64,000 nucleotides of DNA from Mitsuaria chitosanitabida ATCC BAA-476 = NBRC 102408 (GTDB taxonomy: Bacteria > Pseudomonadota > Gammaproteobacteria > Burkholderiales > Burkholderiaceae_C), in NCBI RefSeq assembly GCF_001598255.1, contig NZ_BCYP01000026.1, forward strand, positions 62,001 through 126,000, written 5' to 3'. How positions within the stretch are numbered: position 1 is the first letter of the stretch; the number at the start of each line of letters is the position of its first letter. Below, one piece after another: positions 26,663 to 36,030 of this stretch. The notes under the pieces were generated by a model. The model saw only the letters and a list, made by a program, of their open reading frames with translations, was not told where the DNA came from and made no database searches. The position numbers were made by a program, and so were the translations under genes.

Positions 26663-26680
26663 GAGCGAAGGGCTGAAATG

Positions 26681-26708
26681 AAAAAGCCCGCCTGAGGCGG
26701 GCCTTTTC
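26681..26708. terminator. Bidirectional intrinsic terminator between hydrolase and rpsT
   Basis: GCCCGCC (26686-26692) and GGCGGGC (26696-26702) form a seven-base stem with TGA loop, flanked by AAAAA on one side and CCTTTTCTT on the other, so it can end both the hydrolase transcript and the opposing rpsT transcript. Confidence 0.85.
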
Positions 26709-26731
26709 TTGCACCAGAGCTGGTTTGGTTG

Positions 26732-27028
26732 TCAGGCGGCCAGCGCCTTGATCTTGGCGGACAGGCGGCTCTTGTGACGAGCAGCCTTGTTCTTGTGGAA
26801 GATGCCCTTGTCGGCGACGGAGTCGATGACTGGCTGGGCGGTCTTGAACAGGTCGGCGGCCTTGGCCTTGTCACCCGTGACGATCGCCTTTTGCACGTTC
26901 TTGATGACCGTGCGGAACTTCGAACGCAGTGCCGAGTTGGCGGCGTTCAGCTTGACGTCTTGACGTGCGCGCTTGCGGCCCGAGGCCAGACGCACGGTTT
27001 TCTTCTTGGCTTTGGAAGAGCTTGCCAT
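26732..27028 (-). CDS. rpsT: 30S ribosomal protein S20
   Basis: A 98-residue, Lys/Arg/Ala-rich protein binding 16S rRNA. It has the family's N-terminus [13 protein letters not shown] and the central helix [18 protein letters not shown] with the C-terminal [15 protein letters not shown]. Length fits S20 well. The ATG start matches known S20 N-termini. It is monocistronic, has a strong promoter of its own and ends at the bidirectional terminator. It is divergent from murJ, a conserved arrangement in betaproteobacteria. Confidence 0.97.
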   Translation of the reverse strand: MASSSKAKKKTVRLASGRKRARQDVKLNAANSALRSKFRTVIKNVQKAIVTGDKAKAADLFKTAQPVIDSVADKGIFHKNKAARHKSRLSAKIKALAA

Positions 27029-27061
27029 TGTGTTCTGAATCCAGTTGGTGCAAAGACGGCG

Positions 27062-27090
27062 AGTATAGCAGGCGCGCGGCGAATATCCAA
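27062..27090 (-). promoter_or_regulatory. rpsT promoter
   Basis: On the minus strand TTGGAT (27090-27085), 17-base spacer, TATACT (27067-27062). This is close to the sigma70 consensus and gives a leader of about 27 bases before the rpsT ATG. Confidence 0.75.
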
Positions 27091-27155
27091 GTTGAGCGAT
27101 TTCGGGGCTCCATAATGCGCGACCGCCCCCGGCCCGCCCACAAGAATTTCCCCGC

Positions 27156-28730
27156 ATGAATCTGCTGCGTACCGCCTCCGTCGTTTCGGTGTTCACGCTG
27201 TTGTCCCGCATCACGGGGCTGGTCCGGGAGCAGATGATCGCCGGCCTGTTCGGCGCCAGCGGGATGACCGACGCCTACAACGTGGCGTTCCGCATTCCCA
27301 ACATGTTGCGGCGGCTGTTCGCGGAGGGCGCGTTCTCCCAGGCCTTCGTGCCCTCGCTGGCGGCCGCCCGGGCCCGCGACGGCGACGAGGCCACCCGCCA
27401 CCTGATCGACGCCGTGGCGACCGTGCTGCTGTGGGCGCTGCTGGCGACCTGCGTGCTTGGCGTGATCGGCGCGCCGGTGCTGGTGTGGATGCTGGGCGCC
27501 GGGCTGGCGGCCGACACCCATGGCGCCGCCGTGGTGATGACCCGCTGGATGTTCCCGTACATCGGCTTCATGTCGCTGGTGGCGCTGTCGGCCGGCATCC
27601 TCAATACCTGGAAGCGCTTCATCGTGCCCGCGGTGACCCCGGTGCTCCTGAACGTCGCCTCGATCGCCGCCGGCTACGGCCTGGTGCCGGTGCTGGCGCG
27701 TCTGGGTTACGAGCCCATCTACTCGCTGGCCATCGGCGTCATGATCGGCGGCATCCTGCAACTGGCCGTGCAGGTGCCGGCGCTGCTGAAGATCGGCCTG
27801 ATGCCGCGCTTCTCGATGAGTTTCTCCGGCCTGCGCCGCGCCTGCGCGGACGAGGGGGTGCGGCAGGTGCTGCGCAAGATGGGTCCGGCGCTGCTGGGCG
27901 TGGGCGTGGCTCAGCTGTCGCTGCTGATCAACACGCAGATCGCGATCTCGGTGGGCGAGGGTGCCGCCTCCTGGCTGACCTATGCGGACCGGTTGATGGA
28001 GTTCCCGATCGCGCTGCTGGGCGTGGCGTTGGGCGTGGTCCTGACCCCGCAGCTGGCGGCCAGCACGGCTCATGGCGACGCCGCGAAGTACTCGGGCCTG
28101 CTCGACTGGGGCTTGCGCCTGACCCTGCTGCTGGCGTTGCCCTGCGCCGTGGCGCTGCTGGTCTTCGCCGATCCGCTGGTGGCGGTGCTCTATCAGCGGG
28201 GCGCCTTCAAGCCCGAGGACGTGGCCCACACCGCCCACGCGGTCATGGGCTACGGCCTGGGCCTGATGGGGCTGGTGTCGATCAAGGTGCTGGCGCCCGG
28301 CTTCTACGCGCGCCAGGACATGCGCACCCCGGTGCGCATCGCGGTGGGCGTGCTGATCCTGACGCAGCTCTTCAATGCCTTCTTCGTCTTCGGTCTGAAG
28401 GTCGGCGTGGCCGGGCTCTCGCTGTCGATCGGCCTGGGCGCGATGGTCAACGCCTTCCTGCTGCTGCGCGGTCTGCGCAAGCTGGGCAGCTACACGCCCG
28501 AGGCCGGCTGGTCGCTGTTCCTGCTGCGCATCGTGATCGCCAGCGCCGCCATGGGCGCGCTGCAGTGGTGGCTGGCGGGCTACTTCCCCTGGACGGCCGG
28601 CAAGGGCTTTCACTTCGAACTCGAGCGCGCGGGCTGGATGGCGCTGAGTCTCGGCGGCTCGGCGCTGCTCTATTTCGCGGTGCTGCTGCTGCTGGGGGTG
28701 AAGCTGCGCCAGTTCGCCCGACGCGGGTGA
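27156..28730 (+). CDS. murJ: Lipid II flippase MurJ
   Basis: A 524-residue inner-membrane protein of the MOP superfamily that flips lipid II for peptidoglycan synthesis. It has about 14 hydrophobic segments. Family strings at the N-terminus are [50 protein letters not shown], with the conserved Arg residues. [22 protein letters not shown] lies mid-protein. The C-terminal pair of helices ends [11 protein letters not shown]. Start and length match known MurJ proteins. It leads a run of plus-strand genes (sirB1-like, hda, HAD, pcnB, folK), though gaps suggest several promoters. Confidence 0.96.
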   Translation: MNLLRTASVVSVFTLLSRITGLVREQMIAGLFGASGMTDAYNVAFRIPNMLRRLFAEGAFSQAFVPSLAAARARDGDEATRHLIDAVATVLLWALLATCVLGVIGAPVLVWMLGAGLAADTHGAAVVMTRWMFPYIGFMSLVALSAGILNTWKRFIVPAVTPVLLNVASIAAGYGLVPVLARLGYEPIYSLAIGVMIGGILQLAVQVPALLKIGLMPRFSMSFSGLRRACADEGVRQVLRKMGPALLGVGVAQLSLLINTQIAISVGEGAASWLTYADRLMEFPIALLGVALGVVLTPQLAASTAHGDAAKYSGLLDWGLRLTLLLALPCAVALLVFADPLVAVLYQRGAFKPEDVAHTAHAVMGYGLGLMGLVSIKVLAPGFYARQDMRTPVRIAVGVLILTQLFNAFFVFGLKVGVAGLSLSIGLGAMVNAFLLLRGLRKLGSYTPEAGWSLFLLRIVIASAAMGALQWWLAGYFPWTAGKGFHFELERAGWMALSLGGSALLYFAVLLLLGVKLRQFARRG

Positions 28731-28776
28731 GGGCGGTCGCATCGGGGGTGGGCATCGCGGGCGTAGACTCGGGCGC

Positions 28777-29550
28777 ATGACTTCGCCCCTGCAGTGGTCG
28801 GTGCCGACGGCACTGGACTATTTCTCGACGTTGGTCGCCGACGACGACACGCTGAACCTGGCCGAGGCCGCCACCGCGCTCGCGTTGGACGACGTGCCCC
28901 GCCTGGACGTGCAGCAGGTGATGGCGGAACTGGACCGGATGGGCGAGCGCCTGCGCCAGCGGCTTCCCGCCGACGCCCCGCCCAGCCATCGGCTGCGCAT
29001 GCTCAACCAGTACTTCCACGGCGAACTCGGCTTCGCCGGCAACGTCAACGACTACTACGCCGTCGGCAACAGCTACCTGCACCAGGTGCTGGCCACGCGC
29101 CGCGGCATCCCGATCACGCTGGCCATCATCTACATGGAGCTGGCCTCGCACGTCGGCCTGCGGGTCAAGGGCGTGAGCTTCCCGGGTCACTTTCTGATGA
29201 AGCTGCGCTTGCCGCAGGGCGAAGTCGTGCTGGATCCCTTCAGCGGGCGCTCGCTGGGGCGCGGGGAGCTGGACGAGTTCCTCAGCCCCTGGCGCGACCG
29301 GGCGGGCCTGGCGCCGGACGAGCCCATGCCGCTGGACACCTTCCTGGGGACGGCCTCCTCGCGGCAGATCCTGGCGCGCATGTTGCGCAACCTCAAGCAG
29401 ATCCATCTCGAAGCCCAGGACCTGCCGCGGCTGCTGGCCGTGCAACGCAAGCTGGTGGCCCTGCTGCCCGACGACCGGGTCGAGCGGGTGGAGCTGGACC
29501 AGTGGCTCCAGCAGATCAGAGACGGAGAAGGTCCCGCGACGCTTCATTGA
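28777..29550 (+). CDS. SirB1-family protein (transglutaminase-like with TPR tail)
   Basis: A 257-residue SirB1-family protein. FHGELGFAGNVNDYYAVGNSYLHQVLATRRGIPITLAIIYMELASHVGL is the diagnostic block of the transglutaminase-like domain, and GVSFPGHFLMKL holds the family His. The usual catalytic Cys is replaced: SYLHQVL stands where many transglutaminases have Cys, as in SirB1 proteins generally, so enzymatic activity is doubtful. The C-terminus is helical (TPR-like). It lies 46 bases after murJ, a linkage I know from other betaproteobacteria. Confidence 0.9.
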   Translation: MTSPLQWSVPTALDYFSTLVADDDTLNLAEAATALALDDVPRLDVQQVMAELDRMGERLRQRLPADAPPSHRLRMLNQYFHGELGFAGNVNDYYAVGNSYLHQVLATRRGIPITLAIIYMELASHVGLRVKGVSFPGHFLMKLRLPQGEVVLDPFSGRSLGRGELDEFLSPWRDRAGLAPDEPMPLDTFLGTASSRQILARMLRNLKQIHLEAQDLPRLLAVQRKLVALLPDDRVERVELDQWLQQIRDGEGPATLH

Positions 29551-29617
29551 CCGATTTCGGGGCGACTAGAATCTCGCGTCTCCGAGGGGCCTCGTTCCCC
29601 ATCCAAGGCTTGGTCGT

Positions 29618-30289
29618 TTGAAGCAAATTCCCCTGTCGCTCGGGCCCGAGCCCGACTTCACCTTTGACACGCTCCTCACCGGCGCCAACGTCGCGGCCCT
29701 GACGCACATCATCGGGCTGGGCGCGGGCTCGCCGCCGGTGTTCCTGTGGGGCGCGCCCGGCACTGGCAAGACGCATGTGCTGCGGGCGCTCGCCCAGCAC
29801 TGGCAGGCCGCCGGCGCGCAGGTCGGCTGGTACGACGCCGACACCCCGCTCCCCTGGGAGTTGCCCACCCACCCCAGCCTGCTGCTGCTGGACGACTGCC
29901 AGCGCTTCGACGCCGGCCAGCAGCACGCCGCCTTCGCGCTGTTCGTCGAGGCCGCCACGCTGGGCCTGGCGGTGGTCTCCACCGGCACCGCGCCGCCCGT
30001 CGACCTGGCCCTGCGCGAGGACCTGCGCACCCGGCTCGGCTGGGGACCGACCTTCGCGCTGCAGCCGCTCTCCGAGTTCGAGGTCCGCGCCGTGCTGCGC
30101 CGCGAGGCCGACCGCCGCGGCATCGCCCTGAGCGACGACGTGATGGACTATCTGCTCACCCGCTACGAGCGCGACCTCAAACACCTGATGAAGCTGCTGG
30201 ATGGCCTGGACGAGTTCGCCCTGGCCAGCAAGCGCGCCGTCACCGTGCCGCTGCTGCGGCAGATGCTGGCCGACCAGGTCACCGCCTGA
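29618..30289 (+). CDS. hda: DnaA regulatory inactivator Hda
   Basis: A 223-residue AAA+ protein that, with the DNA polymerase sliding clamp, stimulates ATP hydrolysis by DnaA and so limits re-initiation. The N-terminus KQIPLSLGPEPDFTFDTL contains the clamp-binding pentapeptide-type motif (residues 3-8). Walker A is GAPGTGKT (45-52), Walker B LLLLDDCQ, and the sensor region TAPPVDLALREDLRTRLGWG. The start is TTG, giving MKQIPL as in homologues; no better ATG exists. A TTGACC...TAGAAT pair upstream has only a 14-base spacer, so I do not call a promoter. Confidence 0.93.
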   Translation: MKQIPLSLGPEPDFTFDTLLTGANVAALTHIIGLGAGSPPVFLWGAPGTGKTHVLRALAQHWQAAGAQVGWYDADTPLPWELPTHPSLLLLDDCQRFDAGQQHAAFALFVEAATLGLAVVSTGTAPPVDLALREDLRTRLGWGPTFALQPLSEFEVRAVLRREADRRGIALSDDVMDYLLTRYERDLKHLMKLLDGLDEFALASKRAVTVPLLRQMLADQVTA

Positions 30290-30397
30290 ACCGCGCCGCC
30301 CGACCATGCCCTCGACGTCCCGACCCCCTCGCGCTTCGCGCGCCGTGACGTCGCCCAAGCCCCCTTCCTTCTTCCAGACTCTTCAAGGACTCGCGAC

Positions 30398-31066
30398 GTG
30401 GACCTGACCCTGTTCGACCTCGACGGCACGCTGATCCCGCAGGACTCCGACCACGCCTTCGGCGCCTACATGGTCGAGATCGGCTGGGCGGATGCCGGCG
30501 TCTGGTCCGCCCGCAACGACGAGTTCTACGCCCAGTACCAGCGTGGCGACCTCAACCTGGACGAATATGTCGAGTTCGCCACCTCGGTGTGGCGCGCTAA
30601 GCCCCCGGCCGAGGCCGAGGCGGCCCGGGCCACCTTCATGGAGCGCATCGTCGGACCCATGTTGCGCGACAATGCGCGCGCGCTGGTGCGCCGCCATGTG
30701 GAGGCGGGCGACCTGGTGGCGGTGGTGACGGCGACCAACGAATTCGTCACCGAACCCATCGCCAAGGCCTTCGGTATCGATCACCTGATCGCCGTGCAAC
30801 TGGAGAAGGACGACGCGGGCCGCTACACCGGCCGCGTGCGCGGCGTCCCTTCGTTCCAGGCCGGCAAGATCGTGCGGGTGCGGGACTGGCTGGCCGGGCA
30901 GGGCCGGCGCTGGGAGGATTTCGAGCGCGTGCATTTCTACAGCGACTCGATGAACGACCTGCCGCTGCTGGAGCAGGTCAGCCACCCCGTCGCGACCAAT
31001 CCGACGGCGGCGCTGGAAACGCTGGCGCGCGATCGCGGCTGGCCGATTTTGAAGCTCTTCGAATGA
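30398..31066 (+). CDS. HAD-superfamily IB hydrolase (SerB-like phosphatase)
   Basis: A 222-residue HAD phosphatase: nucleophile Asp7 and Asp9 in FDLDGTL, the helical cap, TATN in motif II (VVTATNEFVTEP), Lys in FQAGKIVRV and motif III YSDSMNDLPLLE. This subfamily includes phosphoserine-like and histidinol-phosphate phosphatases; in Burkholderiales the protein beside pcnB is usually annotated only as HAD-IB. The start is GTG with AAGGA upstream. The stop overlaps the pcnB start (ATGA), so the two are coupled. Confidence 0.9.
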   Translation: MDLTLFDLDGTLIPQDSDHAFGAYMVEIGWADAGVWSARNDEFYAQYQRGDLNLDEYVEFATSVWRAKPPAEAEAARATFMERIVGPMLRDNARALVRRHVEAGDLVAVVTATNEFVTEPIAKAFGIDHLIAVQLEKDDAGRYTGRVRGVPSFQAGKIVRVRDWLAGQGRRWEDFERVHFYSDSMNDLPLLEQVSHPVATNPTAALETLARDRGWPILKLFE

Positions 31067-32688
31067 TTAAGAAACTGATCAACAAGCTGTTGGGCAAGCC
31101 GGACGGGGCCATCGCCACGCCGCTGGGCAAGCGCGTCGAGGTCTCCGTCGAGGAGCACCGGATCGATCCGGAGTTGCTCGACGAACGTGGCGTCAAGGTC
31201 GTCAAGGGGCTGACCGATGCCGGCTTCGAGGCCTACATCGTGGGCGGCGCCGTGCGCGACCTGCTGCTGAGCCGTCGCCCCAAGGACTTCGACGTGGCCA
31301 CCGACGCCACGCCCGAGCAGGTCAAGAACCAGTTCCGGCGTGCCTTCATCATCGGCCGACGCTTCCGCATCGTGCACGTGGTCTACGGCCGCGGCCGGGA
31401 GCATGAAGTCATCGAGGTCTCGACCTTCCGGGCGCTGCTCAAGGAGGACGACGCCGAGCAGGTGCAGGGCAACGAGAAGACGTCCAAGGGGGCGCTGGAA
31501 GGCAAGTCCCACGTGGTCGACGCCTCGGGCCGCGTGCTGCGCGACAACGTCTGGGGTCCGCAGATCGAGGACGCGGCGCGCCGCGACTTCACCGTCAACG
31601 CGATGTACTACGACCCGCAGAAGCAGATGGTCGTGGACTACCACGGCGGTCTGGCCGACGCGCGCAAGAAGGTGCTGCGCATGATCGGCGACCCGGAGAC
31701 CCGCTACCGCGAGGATCCGGTCCGCATCCTGCGCGCGGTGCGTTTCGCCGCCAAGCTGGGCTTCACCATCGAGCCCAAGACCCGCGCCCCGATCGCCGCG
31801 ATGGCGCCGCTGCTGGCCAACGTGCCGCTGTCGCGCATGTTCGACGAGATGATCAAGCTGCTGCAGACCGGTCACTCGCTGGCGAGCATCGACGAGCTGC
31901 GCAAGCAGGGCCTGGCGCGCGGCGTCTTCCCCATCCTGGACGCGGTCCTGGACAAGGAAGGCAAGCTCCCGGAGAACGTGCATGGCAAGTTCGTCCGACT
32001 GGCGCTGGAGGACACCGACCGCCGCGTGGCCGAAGGCCGCTCGGTGGCGCCCAGTTTCATGCTGGCCAGCATGCTGTGGGGCGAGGTCCAGCAACGCTGG
32101 AAGCGCCTGATGGACGGCGGCGAGGGGCCGGTGCCCGCGCTGCAGCAGGCCATCGACCTGGTCTTCGACGCCCGCGTGGGCGACATCTCGGGCCGCGGCA
32201 AGCTGGCCGCCGACATGCGCGAGATCTGGATGATGCAGCCGCGCTTCGAGCGCCGCACCGGCAGCGGCCCGCACCGCCTGATCGAGCAGCCGCGCTATCG
32301 CGCCGGCTTCGACTTCCTGGCGCTGCGCGCCGAGGCGGGCGAGATCGATCCGGCGCTGGCCGACTGGTGGGAGGACTTCGCGCTGGGCAGCGAGGACGAC
32401 CGCCGCGCGCTGCTCGACCAGGCGCGCGAGACGCAGCGTCAGGGCGGCCCGCGCAGCAAGCCCAAGGCCGGTGGCGGCCGCGTGCACTCGGTGCCGCGTG
32501 GCGCCGTCAGCACGCAGGTGGCCGGGGAGTCGGCCGCCGCGATCCCGTTCGAGTCCGACTCGGGCGAGGCCGGCGACGCGGACGGGGAGGGCGCGCCCAG
32601 CCCCGCCAAGAAGCGCCGTCGCCGTCGCAAGCCCAAGGCGGCGGGCGGCGCCGGAGCGCCCGCGGAAGGCGCCGGCGGCGACGCATGA
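31063..32688 (+). CDS. pcnB: Poly(A) polymerase I
   Basis: A 541-residue nucleotidyltransferase that adds poly(A) tails to RNA and speeds decay. Head domain: YIVGGAVRDLLLSRRPKDFDVATDATPEQV with the catalytic DxD, then RRDFTVNAMYY and REDPVRILRAVRFAAKLGF, all diagnostic; PcnB is told from CCA-adding enzyme by the RRAFIIGRRFRIVHV segment. The neck and body follow, ending in a poorly conserved tail from about residue 465 that is rich in Gly/Ala and finishes with KKRRRRRKPK, a probable RNA-binding patch. It overlaps the HAD gene and folK by four bases each (ATGA). Confidence 0.96.
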   Translation: MIKKLINKLLGKPDGAIATPLGKRVEVSVEEHRIDPELLDERGVKVVKGLTDAGFEAYIVGGAVRDLLLSRRPKDFDVATDATPEQVKNQFRRAFIIGRRFRIVHVVYGRGREHEVIEVSTFRALLKEDDAEQVQGNEKTSKGALEGKSHVVDASGRVLRDNVWGPQIEDAARRDFTVNAMYYDPQKQMVVDYHGGLADARKKVLRMIGDPETRYREDPVRILRAVRFAAKLGFTIEPKTRAPIAAMAPLLANVPLSRMFDEMIKLLQTGHSLASIDELRKQGLARGVFPILDAVLDKEGKLPENVHGKFVRLALEDTDRRVAEGRSVAPSFMLASMLWGEVQQRWKRLMDGGEGPVPALQQAIDLVFDARVGDISGRGKLAADMREIWMMQPRFERRTGSGPHRLIEQPRYRAGFDFLALRAEAGEIDPALADWWEDFALGSEDDRRALLDQARETQRQGGPRSKPKAGGGRVHSVPRGAVSTQVAGESAAAIPFESDSGEAGDADGEGAPSPAKKRRRRRKPKAAGGAGAPAEGAGGDA

Positions 32689-33191
32689 TCACGGCCTACG
32701 TCGGCCTGGGCGCCAACCTCGGCGACCTGCGGCGCACGCTGGAGACGGCCCTGGCCGATCTCGCCGACGTGAGGGGTGTCCAGATCGATGGGGTGTCCTC
32801 GGCCTGGCGCAGCGCGCCGGTCGACAGCGACGGCCCCGACTACCTGAACGCGGTCGCCCGCGTGCGCACGGACCTGCCGCCGCTGACGCTGCTCGCGGCC
32901 CTGCAGGCCATCGAGGCGCGCCACGGCCGCGAACGCCCCTATCGGAACGCGCCTCGCACGCTCGACCTGGATCTGCTGCTCTACGGTGACCAGACCGTGG
33001 ATCTGGACCGGCTGGTGGTGCCGCATCCGCGCCTGCACCTGCGCGCCTTCGTGCTGCGGCCCCTGCTGGAGCTGAACCCCGCGCTGGACGCGCCAGACCT
33101 GGGCGCGCTGGCCGATTTCCTTCCCGCCACGGCCGACCAGGTGCTGCAGCGCGACGCGCAGCCGCTGCGCCTGCCACATCCGGACGCCTGA
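32685..33191 (+). CDS. folK: HPPK, 2-amino-4-hydroxy-6-hydroxymethyldihydropteridine pyrophosphokinase
   Basis: A 168-residue folate-pathway enzyme transferring pyrophosphate from ATP to hydroxymethyl-dihydropterin. Family blocks: YVGLGANLGD at the start, SSAWRSAPVDSDGPDYLNAVARVRT, the signature RNAPRTLDLDLLLYGD with the two metal-binding Asp residues, and VVPHPRLHLRAFVLRPL. The ATG overlaps the pcnB stop (ATGA). The pcnB-folK order is conserved in betaproteobacteria. Confidence 0.96.
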   Translation: MITAYVGLGANLGDLRRTLETALADLADVRGVQIDGVSSAWRSAPVDSDGPDYLNAVARVRTDLPPLTLLAALQAIEARHGRERPYRNAPRTLDLDLLLYGDQTVDLDRLVVPHPRLHLRAFVLRPLLELNPALDAPDLGALADFLPATADQVLQRDAQPLRLPHPDA

Positions 33192-33243
33192 TCCGGGAAC
33201 GCTGCTTGCTGGCGCCCGACCGCTTCACTCAACGGAGATGCCC

Positions 33244-33597
33244 ATGTTCGGAACCGCCGCCGGTTGGCAGACGGTCGGATTGCTGACGCTGTCCAACGTG
33301 TTCATGACCTTCGCGTGGTACGGCCACCTGAAGGAGCTGAGCGCGCGCCCCTGGTACGTCGCCGCGATGATCAGCTGGGGCATTGCGCTGTTCGAGTACC
33401 TGCTGCAGGTGCCGGCCAATCGCATCGGCTACCAGGGTGGCTTCACGCTGGCGCAGCTCAAGATCACGCAGGAGGTGATCACGCTGGCGGTGTTCGTGCC
33501 GTTCTCGATGCTGTTCATGAACCAGCCTTTCCGCACCGACTTCATCTGGGCGGGGCTGTGCCTGCTGGGCGCGGTGTACTTCATCTTCCGGGGTTGA
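33244..33597 (+). CDS. DUF486/DMT-family small membrane protein
   Basis: A 117-residue inner-membrane protein with four hydrophobic segments; TFAWYGHLKE, SWGIALFEYLLQVPANRIGY and FVPFSMLFMNQP are characteristic of DUF486, a branch of the drug/metabolite transporter clan of unknown substrate. GGAG lies directly against an ATG at 33238 but six bases from the ATG at 33244, so the latter is taken as start. It stands alone between folK and the phosphate genes. Confidence 0.88.
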   Translation: MFGTAAGWQTVGLLTLSNVFMTFAWYGHLKELSARPWYVAAMISWGIALFEYLLQVPANRIGYQGGFTLAQLKITQEVITLAVFVPFSMLFMNQPFRTDFIWAGLCLLGAVYFIFRG

Positions 33598-33761
33598 TTC
33601 CCGGATCGACGTGGCTTCGGCGCGACGGCCGCTCCCGCGGCTGTGCGCACGTCCGGCTCCCTGGGCTTCATGCGGGCCGGTACACTCCCGGGTTTTCCGT
33701 GACGCGGAAATGAACTATTTGTGACGATCCGCCGAGGATCGCACGGCCCGTGGAGCCATTC

Positions 33762-34409
33762 ATGTTTTTCGGCAAGCTACTGCCCCGCGAGGGCAATTTT
33801 TTTGAACTGTTCAACGAGCACGGCGCGCAGATCGTCGAGGGCGCGCGCGCCTTCATGCTCATGATCCAGAACTACAACGACCTGACGCTGCGCGAGAAGT
33901 ACGCCGCCGAGGTCGACCGCGCCGAGCATCACGCCGATCGCATCACCGCCGAGGTGAACCGGCTGCTGCACCGCACCTTCATCACGCCGATCGACCGTGA
34001 GCAGATCCACGGCCTGATCAACGCGATGGACGACATCCTGGACCTGCTGCAGGACTCGTCCGAGACCATGCAGCTGTACGACGTGCGCTCGATCCCGGAA
34101 GAGGTCCTGCGACTGGGCGACCTGTCGGCCAAGTGCTGCGAGCGCGTGAAGCACGCCGTGTCGCTGCTGCCCAAGCTGAGCGAGGCCCAGACCGCCGAGG
34201 CGGCGATCAAGGCCTGCGAGGAGATCGACAAGCTCGAGTCCGACGCCGACCGCGTGATGCGCGCCGCCATGTCCAAGCTGTTCCGCGAGCAGGAGGACGT
34301 GCGCGAGCTGATCAAGCTCAAGGCCATCTACGAGCAACTGGAGTCCATCTCCGACCGCTGCGAGGACGTCGCCAACCTGATCGAGGGCATCGTCCTCGAG
34401 AACTCCTGA
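33762..34409 (+). CDS. DUF47 (PhoU-like) accessory protein of the Pit transporter
   Basis: A 215-residue all-helical protein of the DUF47/TIGR00153 family, related to PhoU. It starts MFFGKLLPREGNFFELFNEHG, the typical N-terminus, with metal-site acidic clusters EVDRAEHHAD and INAMDDILDLLQD and a second repeat EIDKLESDADRVM. Proteins of this family are encoded beside Pit transporters and are thought to modulate them. GGAG six bases ahead fixes the ATG at 33762 over a GTG at 33750. The pit gene follows after 31 bases. Confidence 0.93.
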   Translation: MFFGKLLPREGNFFELFNEHGAQIVEGARAFMLMIQNYNDLTLREKYAAEVDRAEHHADRITAEVNRLLHRTFITPIDREQIHGLINAMDDILDLLQDSSETMQLYDVRSIPEEVLRLGDLSAKCCERVKHAVSLLPKLSEAQTAEAAIKACEEIDKLESDADRVMRAAMSKLFREQEDVRELIKLKAIYEQLESISDRCEDVANLIEGIVLENS

Positions 34410-34440
34410 TCCCCGCGATCGGACGATAGGAGCTTCTCCC

Positions 34441-35451
34441 ATGGGAACGATGCAGGTGGCCTTCTGGGTCGTGGCCATGCTCGTGGTGCTGGCCGTGCTG
34501 TTCGACTTCATGAACGGCTTCCACGACGCGGCCAACTCGATCGCGACGGTCGTCTCGACCGGCGTGCTCAAGCCGCAGCAGGCGGTGCTGTTCGCGGCCT
34601 TCTTCAACGTGATCGCGGTGCTGTTCTTCGAGCTGAAGGTGGCGGCCACGATCGGCAAGGGATCCATCGATCCAGGCATCGTCGATCACCACGTGATCTT
34701 CGGCGCGCTGATCGGCGCGATCGCCTGGAACGTGATCACCTGGTTCTACGGCATCCCGTCGAGCTCCTCGCACGCGCTGATCGGCGGGCTGGTGGGCGCG
34801 GCGATCGCCAAGGCGGGCACCAAGGGCCTGATCATGAGCGGCATCGGCAAGACCGTGCTGTTCATCTTCGTCTCGCCGCTGCTGGGCTTCCTGCTGGGCT
34901 CGCTGCTGATGGTCGCGGTGGCCTGGTTGTTCCGTCGCAGCTCGCCGCTGCGCGTGGACAACTGGTTCCGACGCCTGCAACTGGTCTCGGCCGGCCTGTA
35001 CAGCCTGGGCCACGGGGGCAATGACGCGCAGAAGACCATCGGTCTGATCTGGATGCTGCTGATCGCCTCGGGCTATGCCTCGGCGGACTCGCATTCGCCG
35101 CCCGCCTGGGTGATCGGCCTGTGCTACCTCGCGATCGGCCTGGGCACGATGTTCGGCGGCTGGCGCATCGTCCGCACGATGGGTCAGAAGATCACCAAGC
35201 TCAAGCCCGTCGGCGGCTTCTGCGCGGAAACCGGCGGCGCGATCACGCTGTTCCTGGCCACCGCGCTGGGCGTCCCCGTCTCGACGACCCACACCATCAC
35301 CGGCGCCATCGTCGGCGTGGGCTCGACGCAGCGCGCCTCCTCGGTGCGCTGGGGCGTGGCCGGCAACATCGTCTGGGCCTGGATCTTCACGATCCCCGCC
35401 TCGGCCTTCATCGGTGGCCTGTTCTACTGGATCAGCTTCACGCTGTTCTGA
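34441..35451 (+). CDS. pit: Low-affinity inorganic phosphate transporter, PiT family
   Basis: A 336-residue inner-membrane phosphate symporter. The PiT signature occurs near the N-terminus as FDFMNGFHDAANSIATVVSTGVL, and again in degenerate form in the C-terminal half as YSLGHGGNDAQKTIGLI. GIPSSSSHALIGGLVGAA and VPVSTTHTITGAIVGVG are the paired Ser/Thr-rich loops, showing the internal duplication. About ten hydrophobic helices are seen. It probably forms one transcript with the DUF47 gene, ended by the hairpin at 35491. Confidence 0.94.
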   Translation: MGTMQVAFWVVAMLVVLAVLFDFMNGFHDAANSIATVVSTGVLKPQQAVLFAAFFNVIAVLFFELKVAATIGKGSIDPGIVDHHVIFGALIGAIAWNVITWFYGIPSSSSHALIGGLVGAAIAKAGTKGLIMSGIGKTVLFIFVSPLLGFLLGSLLMVAVAWLFRRSSPLRVDNWFRRLQLVSAGLYSLGHGGNDAQKTIGLIWMLLIASGYASADSHSPPAWVIGLCYLAIGLGTMFGGWRIVRTMGQKITKLKPVGGFCAETGGAITLFLATALGVPVSTTHTITGAIVGVGSTQRASSVRWGVAGNIVWAWIFTIPASAFIGGLFYWISFTLF

Positions 35452-35490
35452 GCCGGGGTCGCGGGGCTCGGGCCCCGACGGCAGATGGAC

Positions 35491-35516
35491 GAAAGCCCGG
35501 CATTGCCGGGCTTTCT
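35491..35516 (+). terminator. Intrinsic terminator after pit
   Basis: AAAGCCCGGC and GCCGGGCTTT form a ten-base stem with an ATT loop, followed by CTTCTT, 40 bases after the pit stop. The leading A-run also suits the opposing TM2 gene. Confidence 0.85.
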
Positions 35517-35559
35517 TCTTGGCGGGTGAAGGTTCGCCAGGGAGGCGTTCTGGATGCGC

Positions 35560-36030
35560 CTACTGGCTGATCTCGCGGGCGGCCTCGACCTGCGATTCGA
35601 AGTAGCGCTGCGCCGAGAACGCGATCGTCGCCATCAGGCAGGCGCCGCCCACCATCAGGCAGGCGATGGCGCCGAGGATGGGGCCCCAGCCGGACTTGCG
35701 CAGCTCGCCGTGGTTGTGGCGCTCGGCCCAGCGCTCGTCGGAGGTCAGGCCGGTGACGATGCCGGCGAGCATGCTCTGCGCCAGCATCAGTCCCAGGAGC
35801 GGGATCAACCACCAGGCGGTGACGTCGTCCTGCCCCAGCGTGTCCATGCGGTGCACGCCGTACAGGCCCAGCAGGGTCGGCACGGGGTGAAGCCACCCGA
35901 GGCGGTCGCCCAGGCCGTACAGATAGAAGCGATGCACCCCCAGGCTGCCGAGCGCGAAGCTCAGCCAGGTGGCGACGGTCTTCGACTTGATCTCGGCGCG
36001 CATCGCGGCGCTGGGGGTGGCGGTGCTCAT
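35560..36030 (-). CDS. TM2-domain membrane protein
   Basis: A 156-residue membrane protein. Residues 12-45 (KSKTVATWLSFALGSLGVHRFYLYGLGDRLGWLH) form a TM2-type helix pair with the HRFYLG-like turn; two more hydrophobic segments follow (WWLIPLLGLMLAQSMLAGIV and ILGAIACLMVGGACLMATIAF). TM2 proteins have no settled role. The ATG overlaps the GNAT stop (ATGA), so it is the second cistron of a two-gene operon. Confidence 0.85.
   Translation of the reverse strand: MSTATPSAAMRAEIKSKTVATWLSFALGSLGVHRFYLYGLGDRLGWLHPVPTLLGLYGVHRMDTLGQDDVTAWWLIPLLGLMLAQSMLAGIVTGLTSDERWAERHNHGELRKSGWGPILGAIACLMVGGACLMATIAFSAQRYFESQVEAAREISQ

Noticed and set aside
33690-33730. Possible Pho box before the DUF47/pit genes (two GTGACG hexamers 22 bases apart)
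   Set aside because: Sequence and spacing do not match the known CTGTCAT 11-base periodic pattern.
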